Shown here in pieces: positions 6,339-8,563 of a DNA stretch of 8,563 nt. Position numbers and translations under genes: made by a program. Each line of letters opens with the position of its first letter. Positions within the stretch are counted from its first letter, which is position 1. A model generated the notes under the pieces. That model had not been told where the DNA came from. It ran no database searches and saw only the letters and a list, made by a program, of their open reading frames with translations. Location: assembly GCA_964439745.1 (NCBI GenBank), contig CAYTQK010000144.1, forward strand, positions 1 to 8,563. The letters are read 5' to 3'. This DNA comes from CAYTQK01 sp964439745 (GTDB lineage Bacteria > Desulfobacterota > Desulfobacteria > Desulfobacterales > Desulfosudaceae).

Positions 6339-6374
6339 CCCCGGTCGGCAGACCGGCGGTGCCTGCTGCCGGGG
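6339..6374. other. G+C-rich inverted repeat downstream of folC
   Basis: CCCCGG (6339-6344) pairs with CCGGGG (6369-6374), with an alternative inner hairpin CCGGTC-GGCA-GACCGG (6341-6356). It lies about 70 nt after the folC stop. On the minus strand it is followed by purine-rich sequence instead of a T-tract, so it is not a standard intrinsic terminator; it may stabilise the folC mRNA 3' end or mark a Rho-dependent region. No better folC terminator was found in 6243-6442. Confidence 0.35.
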
Positions 6375-6442
6375 CGAACAAGGAAGGAGATTTATGATCG
6401 TGGGGGCCAATGGCGACCAGCATCCGGAAAGCGGGGCCGGCC

Positions 6443-7738
6443 TTACTCCCGGATCCAGCCCTTTTTAATGAAAACCGCCCGGGCTTCGCCGGCGACATAA
6501 AGCGATCCGGCGATGCAGAGGACCTCTTTTGGCGGCAGGTCGGCCAGGGCCAGGTCAATGGCCGCTTCCACGCTCCGGGTTACCGCCACCGTGTCGGTCA
6601 GCTGCCGGGCGGCGGCGGCCAGCGTGTCCGGTGGAACGGCCCGGCCGGTTTCCGCCCGGGTAACAATGATTCTGCGGCAAAAGGGGGCCAGGGTCTGCAA
6701 AATGGCCGCATAGGCCTTGTCATCGAGAATACCGATAATAAGGGTGAGGGGCGTGTCGTCCAGGTGAAGACGCAGGTATTGGGCCAGGCTGGTGGCGGCC
6801 ATGAGGTTATGGGCGCCATCGATCAGGACCAGGGGGTTCCGGGAAATGGTCTCCAGCCGGGCCGGCCAGCGGGTGGCGGCCAGACCCCGGCGGATGGCTT
6901 CTTCCGGTATTTTCCAGCCCCTCTGGGTGAGTACTTCACAGGCGGCCAGGGCCAGGCTGGCGTTGACCTGCTGGTGGCGGCCGGCCAGGCTGGTCTGCAG
7001 ATCCCGGTAAACAGCCGCAAGGCCGTAATAGGTAAACCGGTCGGAAGCACTGTTGCGGCGGGTTTTGAAATGGGGACCCCGGATATACAGGGGCGCGCGG
7101 TTCGCTTTGGTGGCGGCGGCAATGACCTGTCGGGCCGATTTCTGGGAGACGCCGGTTACCAGGGGAATGCCCGGTTTGATAATGCCGGCCTTTTCCCTGG
7201 CAATGGCCGCCAGGGTGCTGCCCAGGTATAGCTGGTGCTCCAGGGAGATGTTGCTGATAAGGCACAGTTCGGGGGAAATGACGTTGGTGGCGTCATACCG
7301 GCCGCCCATGCCGGTTTCGATGACGGCCAGATCCACCTGCTGCCGGGCGAATTCATGAAAGGCCATGGCGGTGGTGTATTCAAAAAAAGTGGGCTGGCGC
7401 CCGTTGCCGTGCCGTCCCCGGACCGCTTCATAGGCCGTGACAACCGCCTCGTCGCTGACGGGCTGTTCATTAATGGTGATGCGTTCGTTGAACCGGATCA
7501 GGTGCGGCGAGGTATATCGGCCCACCCGGTAGCCGGCCGCGTGGAAAATGGCCGACAGCATGGCGGCAATGGATCCCTTGCCGTTTGTCCCGGCCAGGTG
7601 AATACTCCGGAAACGGTTCTGCGGCTGTCCCAGGCCGGCCAAAATCGCGGCAATGGTCTCAAGCTCCAGCTGGATGCCGAAGCGCCGGAGGCCGTACATT
7701 TCAGTCAGGCACTGATCATATCGGGGGGACTGGCTCAT
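6443..7738 (-). CDS. folC: Folylpolyglutamate synthase / dihydrofolate synthase
   Basis: 431 residues, usual for FolC, a cytoplasmic Mur-ligase-like ATP-dependent ligase that adds L-glutamate to folates and, in many bacteria, to dihydropteroate. Visible: YGLRRFGIQLELETI near the N-terminus; P-loop HLAGTNGKGS (47-56); TSPHLIRFNERI (76-87); ETGMGGRYDATNV (141-153), the family signature; LEHQLYLGSTLAAIAREKAGIIKPG (166-190, metal and substrate region, ending in the expected KAGIIK); WPARLE (291-296, usually WPGRLE); and GAHN (308-311) with IGILDDK in the C-terminal Rossmann domain. The open frame runs to an ATG at 7831, but those 31 extra residues read through an A/T-rich promoter-like region and match nothing in the family, so I chose ATG 7736-7738. 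No strong Shine-Dalgarno is present (GGCGG is 13 nt away). It stands alone between terminators/promoters. Whether it is bifunctional cannot be told from the sequence. Confidence 0.96.
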   Translation of the reverse strand: MSQSPRYDQCLTEMYGLRRFGIQLELETIAAILAGLGQPQNRFRSIHLAGTNGKGSIAAMLSAIFHAAGYRVGRYTSPHLIRFNERITINEQPVSDEAVVTAYEAVRGRHGNGRQPTFFEYTTAMAFHEFARQQVDLAVIETGMGGRYDATNVISPELCLISNISLEHQLYLGSTLAAIAREKAGIIKPGIPLVTGVSQKSARQVIAAATKANRAPLYIRGPHFKTRRNSASDRFTYYGLAAVYRDLQTSLAGRHQQVNASLALAACEVLTQRGWKIPEEAIRRGLAATRWPARLETISRNPLVLIDGAHNLMAATSLAQYLRLHLDDTPLTLIIGILDDKAYAAILQTLAPFCRRIIVTRAETGRAVPPDTLAAAARQLTDTVAVTRSVEAAIDLALADLPPKEVLCIAGSLYVAGEARAVFIKKGWIRE

Positions 7739-7756
7739 GCGTGTGGTGATACCGCC

Positions 7757-7792
7757 TATATATACTATATATATTGGTGGCTGCGCAGACAG
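7757..7792 (-). promoter_or_regulatory. Candidate folC promoter with an alternating A/T dyad
   Basis: On the minus strand -10 TATAGT (7764-7769, 5 of 6) is 17 bp from a poor -35 CTGTCT (7787-7792, 3 of 6). The -10 lies inside a perfect 17-bp dyad, TATATATA-C-TATATATA (7757-7773 on the plus strand), flanked by CC and GG. The dyad could aid melting or bind a repressor. Location after the rpsU terminator and 19 bp upstream of the folC ATG supports a promoter role; the weak -35 argues for caution. Confidence 0.4.
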
Positions 7793-7816
7793 GGCAGGGT
7801 CGGAGCCGTAATTTTT

Positions 7817-7843
7817 CCCCGGGCGGGGCATGCCCCCGGGCGG
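7817..7843. repeat. Paired 10-bp direct repeat upstream of folC
   Basis: CCCCGGGCGG occurs at 7817-7826 and 7834-7843, a 17-bp period. Between and overlapping them is a perfect 12-bp palindrome GGGGCATGCCCC (7825-7836). It lies about 80-105 bp upstream of the folC ATG and about 40 bp after the rpsU terminator. No T-tract follows on either strand, so it is not a terminator. Confidence 0.5.
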
Positions 7844-7881
7844 CCCGGTGCCGCCGGAAGGAAACGGCCGTTATTCAGCTT

Positions 7882-7918
7882 AAAAAACCCGGTCGCCTGT
7901 CTACGCGACCGGGTTTTT
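7882..7918 (-). terminator. Intrinsic terminator of rpsU
   Basis: A 9-bp G+C stem CCCGGTCGC/GCGACCGGG (7888-7896 with 7905-7913) with an 8-nt loop, extended by five A-T pairs. On the minus strand the T run covers 7882-7887; on the plus strand it covers 7914-7918, so it can act in both directions. It begins about 40 nt after the rpsU stop and insulates rpsU from folC. Confidence 0.93.
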
Positions 7919-7958
7919 CATTCTTCTGGTCGTGATAATAGCCTGGCGAAAATCCAGC

Positions 7959-8165
7959 TTACCGGAAGCGGCGTCTTTTGGCCTCGGCGATACGCTGCCG
8001 GCGGAGTGATTCCCGCTGCTTACGCCGTCTGAATTCGCTCGGCTTTTCATAGGTTTTGCGCAGCCGCAGCCGTTTGAAAAGACCGTCATTCTGAATTTTT
8101 TTCTTCAATACGCGCATGGCCTTTTCAAGATCATTATCAATCACGCGGACTTCAATTTCTTTCAA
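7959..8165 (-). CDS. rpsU: Small ribosomal subunit protein bS21 (TTG start)
   Basis: 68 residues, highly basic, typical of S21, which binds the 30S platform near the anti-Shine-Dalgarno end of 16S rRNA and supports initiation. Recognisable: IEVRVIDNDLEKAMRVLKKK at 4-23, GLFKRLRLRKTYEKPSEF at 28-45 (YEKPS is the family hallmark), then an Arg/Lys-rich helix to the end. The first codon is TTG (8163-8165). An in-frame TGA lies only three codons upstream, so no upstream start is possible, and the next ATG (Met17) would delete conserved sequence. The ribosome site GGTGAGG ends 4 nt before the TTG. A structured leader precedes it and a strong intrinsic terminator follows, so it appears to be a single-gene transcript. 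Confidence 0.97.
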   Translation of the reverse strand: MKEIEVRVIDNDLEKAMRVLKKKIQNDGLFKRLRLRKTYEKPSEFRRRKQRESLRRQRIAEAKRRRFR

Positions 8166-8224
8166 GTTGCCTCACCCTTTCTTTGCCCTCCGAGGCGTCC
8201 CGCCACCCGTTGGCGGGCGCCCGC
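8166..8224 (-). promoter_or_regulatory. Structured 5' leader of rpsU
   Basis: On the minus strand the leader holds CCCGCCA-ACGGG-TGGCGGG (8199-8217; 7-bp stem, 5-nt loop) and the overlapping 12-nt palindrome GCGGGCGCCCGC (8213-8224), which cannot both form. Nearer the start, GCCTC (8192-8196) is complementary to GAGGC (8169-8173), which includes part of the ribosome site. This is suggestive of translational control of rpsU, perhaps by S21 itself, but only the complementarity is seen. Confidence 0.45.
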
Positions 8225-8249
8225 AAGGTTATTTTTCATATTCCATAAA

Positions 8250-8278
8250 TATTTAAGGTAACGCAGGAATATTGCCAA
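8250..8278 (-). promoter_or_regulatory. Candidate rpsU promoter
   Basis: On the minus strand a good -35, TTGGCA (8273-8278, 5 of 6), faces an A+T-rich stretch with a poor -10: TTAAAT at 16 bp (4 of 6) or TAAATA at 17 bp (3 of 6). A start here would give a leader of roughly 75-80 nt. No intrinsic terminator is visible between adk and this point, so read-through from adk is an alternative source of transcript. Confidence 0.35.
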
Positions 8279-8341
8279 ATGCAAGTCTTTTTTGGGAATT
8301 CCATCCGCCCTGGCATTATGATTGCCCGGGAAATATTCGGC

Positions 8342-8563
8342 TTATAACTTGGACACCAGCTCTTCGGCGACCGTTTTTACGTCCGGTTCCCCGTCGAGGG
8401 TGATGTATTTCATCTGGTCGTTGCCTTCGGCCCTGTCCCGGAAATAATAGGCGGCGGCCAGGGTGCCGTTTTCCGCGTCATAATAAATGTCGTGCCGCTT
8501 ATCAATGGCCGCCTCGTCCTGGTCGTCATCCCGGGTTTTCAGTTCGCCGCCGCATACCCGGCA
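8342..8563 (-). CDS. adk: Adenylate kinase, C-terminal part (5' end cut off)
   Basis: The last 73 codons plus stop TAA (8342-8344); the gene enters from beyond the right edge. Translated by hand, it begins CRVCGGELKTRDDDQDEAAI, which corresponds to the second Cys-X2-Cys pair of the zinc-containing LID domain followed by the R-x-DD-x-E region (compare CDVCGGELYRRADDNEET in Bacillus adenylate kinases), then KRHDIYYD, AAAYYFRD and a closing helix. The enzyme equilibrates ATP + AMP with 2 ADP. The P-loop, AMP site and first Cys pair lie outside the window. The LID arginine pattern appears intact. The AAIDKRHDIYYD stretch departs from the E. coli type but looks like adenylate kinases I associate with Deltaproteobacteria. 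Confidence 0.85.
   Translation of the reverse strand, partial: CRVCGGELKTRDDDQDEAAIDKRHDIYYDAENGTLAAAYYFRDRAEGNDQMKYITLDGEPDVKTVAEELVSKL

Noticed and set aside
6339..6374. Hairpin as an intrinsic terminator of folC
   Set aside because: No T-tract follows the stem on the minus strand; the next bases are purine-rich.
6443..7831. Longer folC form starting at ATG 7829-7831
   Set aside because: The extra 31 residues cross the A/T dyad and promoter-like region and do not resemble FolC; the ATG at 7736-7738 gives the normal N-terminus.
8300..8341. Terminator after adk
   Set aside because: Only a 4-bp GGCA/TGCC pairing with an A+T loop and no T-tract is present.

Overview
All genes in this window are read from the minus strand, so transcription runs from high to low coordinates. 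It is a core chromosomal block with no mobile element, CRISPR array, phage gene or sign of transfer. The G+C-rich coding sequence, the protein types (a Cys-type zinc LID in adenylate kinase, the RimP/NusA/IF2/DUF503/RbfA/DHH order, a short S21) and the minimal spacing suggest a Gram-negative of the former Deltaproteobacteria (Desulfobacterota), perhaps a Desulfobacterales-like sulfate reducer. That placement rests on sequence character only and is tentative.

Layout in order of transcription. (1) The 3' end of adk (8342-8563, cut by the window edge). (2) A 176-nt gap with a weak promoter and a G+C-rich foldable leader, then rpsU (S21), which starts with TTG and ends in a strong intrinsic terminator (7882-7918). 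(3) A gap holding a 10-bp direct repeat and an A/T alternating dyad, then folC (6443-7738). (4) A gap with a near-consensus sigma70-type promoter, then tRNA-Gly(CCC) with its CCA encoded (6165-6240). (5) A 106-nt leader and a textbook intrinsic terminator whose U-tract ends 15 nt before the rimP ATG. (6) A tight cluster rimP-nusA-infB-DUF503-rbfA-nrnA, with overlaps or gaps of at most 15 nt except for a 99-nt A+T-rich gap before infB. nrnA runs off the left edge.

The large cluster is the conserved transcription/translation operon: RimP and RbfA mature the 30S subunit, NusA controls pausing, termination and antitermination, IF2 drives initiation, DUF503 is an uncharacterised companion, and NrnA (DHH) degrades nanoRNA and/or pAp. 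rpsU and tRNA-Gly add further translation functions; folC and adk supply folate and nucleotide metabolism.

I do not see a new defence or biosynthetic system. The most interesting signals are regulatory: an intrinsic terminator placed so that the rimP-nusA-infB mRNA must read through it (a plausible NusA feedback loop), a perfect 7-nt antiterminator-type complement upstream of it, and an rpsU leader with mutually exclusive hairpins and a possible sequestered Shine-Dalgarno before a TTG start.
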